Assembly (NCBI RefSeq): GCF_001544515.1
Contig: NZ_FCOL02000001.1
Coordinates: 310,001-374,000 of the forward strand
Direction of reading: 5' to 3'
Source: Caballeronia terrestris
GTDB lineage: Bacteria > Pseudomonadota > Gammaproteobacteria > Burkholderiales > Burkholderiaceae
DNA length: 64,000 nt
In this document: positions 62,704 through 64,000 of the stretch, piece after piece
How positions within the stretch are numbered: position 1 is the first letter of the stretch
How the letters are laid out: each line of letters starts with the position of its first letter
Translations under genes and position numbers: made by a program
Notes under the pieces: generated by a model
The model's input: the letters and a program-made list of their open reading frames with translations, nothing else
Databases searched by the model: none
What the model was told of the DNA's origin: nothing

Positions 62704-64000
62704 TTAGTCTTTGGCAAATACCGCTTTCTCTAAAGAATCGAGATCGAATGGCTTGGGCAACAACGCGACGTTAGCCATATCGGCATCGATTTCAGATGCG
62801 ATGTTCAACCCGTAGCCCGACGCGAAAACCACACGCAACTCAGGCCGCAAGCGCTTGGCCTCGCGCGCCAGTTCGATGCCGGACATGCCGGGCATCCGCA
62901 CGTCGGTGAGGAGGACGTCGAACGCGTGGGTGTCGAAGAGCGCGAGCGCGGCCTTCCCGTGATCCGCCGCCGACACCTCCGCGCCGAGCAGTTGCAGCAG
63001 CTCGCGCGTGGCATCGCGCGTGTTCACGTCGTCTTCCACGATCAGCACGCGCAGCGCCTTTGCCTCTTGCATCTCGGCGCGCGGCGCTTTCTTGTCGCGG
63101 AACATCGCGCGGATCTTGCGCGCGAGCGCATCCCGCCGATACGGCTTGCTGATCAGCACGAGCCCTGGATCGAGCCGTCCCTTGTGCACGATCACGTCCT
63201 CGGTATAGCCCGACGTGAAGAGCACTTCGATCGACGGAATCATCTCCTTCGCGCGCCGCGCCAGTTCGACGCTGCGCACCGGCCCCGGCATCACGACGTC
63301 GGTAAAGAGCATGTCGATGTGCGCACCGCTGTCCAGCACGATCAACGCGCTTTGTGCATCGGAGGTCTGTAACACGCGATAGCCAAGCTGCGCCAGCATC
63401 TCGACGACGGTCGCGCGCACGTCCGGATCGTCCTCGACGACGAGAATCGTCTCGTCGCCGCCGGTCACGGGCTCGCTCGCCGTATCGATGCATGGCGCCT
63501 CTTCGTCCAGCGTGCGCGGCAGGTGCAGCGTGACCGTCGTGCCGCGTTCGATCTCGCTTTGCAGGCTGATCGCGCCTCCCGTCTGCCGCAGGAAACCGTA
63601 CGCCATGCTCAGGCCGAGACCGGTGCCGCGCCCGTCGGACTTGGTCGTGAAGAAAGGTTCGAACGCGCGATCGAGTACGGCGGGGGTCATGCCGTAGCCA
63701 GTGTCCGACACGGTGATTCGCACGTATTCGCCGCCCGCGACGAGTTCGTCGTCGCGCGAGTAATCGGTGGTGAGCAGCGTGTTCGCGGCTTCGATGGTCA
63801 GCCGTCCGGCGCTGTCCATCGCTTCACGCGCGTTGACCACGAGATTGACAAGCACGCTCTGCAGGTGATGCCGGTCGACGAGCGTGTTCCAAAGCCCTTC
63901 GGCGATCACGAGGTCGAGTTCGATCGTCCCGCCTAGCGTGCGCTTCAACGCATCGGCGCTCGCATTGAGGAGCTTGCCGACATCGATGGCGACGGGTTCC
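62704..64000 (-). CDS. Hybrid sensor kinase with two receiver domains, partial
   Basis: The C-terminal 432 or so residues of a sensor kinase; the frame is open at the right edge, so the sensor and phospho-acceptor parts are outside. The ATPase domain has LVNLVVNAREAMDSAGRL, DTGYGMTPAVLDRAFEPFF and RGTGLGLSMAYGFLRQTGG. Two receiver domains follow: TILVVEDDPDVRATVVEML with LFTDVVMPGP, and VLIVEDDVNTRDATRELL with LLTDVRMPGMSG, both with an acceptor Asp. Signal and output are unknown. Confidence 0.9.
   Translation of the reverse strand, partial: EPVAIDVGKLLNASADALKRTLGGTIELDLVIAEGLWNTLVDRHHLQSVLVNLVVNAREAMDSAGRLTIEAANTLLTTDYSRDDELVAGGEYVRITVSDTGYGMTPAVLDRAFEPFFTTKSDGRGTGLGLSMAYGFLRQTGGAISLQSEIERGTTVTLHLPRTLDEEAPCIDTASEPVTGGDETILVVEDDPDVRATVVEMLAQLGYRVLQTSDAQSALIVLDSGAHIDMLFTDVVMPGPVRSVELARRAKEMIPSIEVLFTSGYTEDVIVHKGRLDPGLVLISKPYRRDALARKIRAMFRDKKAPRAEMQEAKALRVLIVEDDVNTRDATRELLQLLGAEVSAADHGKAALALFDTHAFDVLLTDVRMPGMSGIELAREAKRLRPELRVVFASGYGLNIASEIDADMANVALLPKPFDLDSLEKAVFAKD

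Overview
The window is high-GC DNA of Burkholderiaceae type, most like Paraburkholderia or Caballeronia. This is inferred from red-type (form IC) RuBisCO with CbbX, an archaeal-like tetrahydromethanopterin (H4MPT) formaldehyde pathway, DUF4148 and ESPR-type surface proteins, and dense operons joined by ATGA overlaps. No rRNA, tRNA, CRISPR array, transposase or phage gene was seen. About the first 41 kb is a one-carbon (C1) region that carries formaldehyde to CO2 and fixes CO2 again. Layout: 1-10468 holds H4MPT enzymes and cofactor genes (mtdB, ATP-grasp, mch, ATP-grasp, citG-like, fae, a secreted protein, folB, a sigma-54 activator, dmrB-like flavoprotein, pteroate-synthase-like protein). 10557-12674 is a trimeric autotransporter adhesin. 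13085-21193 is the Calvin operon cbbLSXFPTA, read leftward. 21524-30806 holds pqqA, methylofuran biosynthesis (DUF447, mfnB, and mfnE-, mfnF- and mfnD-like genes) and the formyltransferase/hydrolase operon fhcBADC. 30866-34576 is cytochrome b561 followed by pqqBCDE. 34573-40937 holds a two-component pair, a TonB receptor, a YncE-like beta-propeller, a small secreted protein and a sigma-54-driven 65-residue protein. How it works together: Fae condenses formaldehyde with H4MPT, MtdB and Mch oxidise it to formyl-H4MPT, and FhcABCD moves the formyl group to methylofuran and releases formate. Formate oxidation, outside the window, would give CO2 for RuBisCO. PQQ is the cofactor of periplasmic alcohol dehydrogenases that produce the formaldehyde; none of those is in the window. 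The remaining 23 kb is ordinary accessory chromosome: two MFS transporters, a catabolic operon of unknown substrate (SDR, FAD dehydrogenase, NIPSNAP, MFS) with a divergent AraC regulator, periplasmic trehalase, a J-domain protein, small VOC, SRPBCC and GYD proteins, a creatinase-glyA cassette with its GlxA-type regulator, a DHA2 transporter, several small secreted proteins and a truncated hybrid sensor kinase. The most notable non-coding signals are a leader palindrome repeated before three unrelated genes (cbbP, the TonB receptor, an SDR) and two good sigma-54 promoters, before pqqA and before the 65-residue protein. All calls come from reading the sequence; no database search was run.
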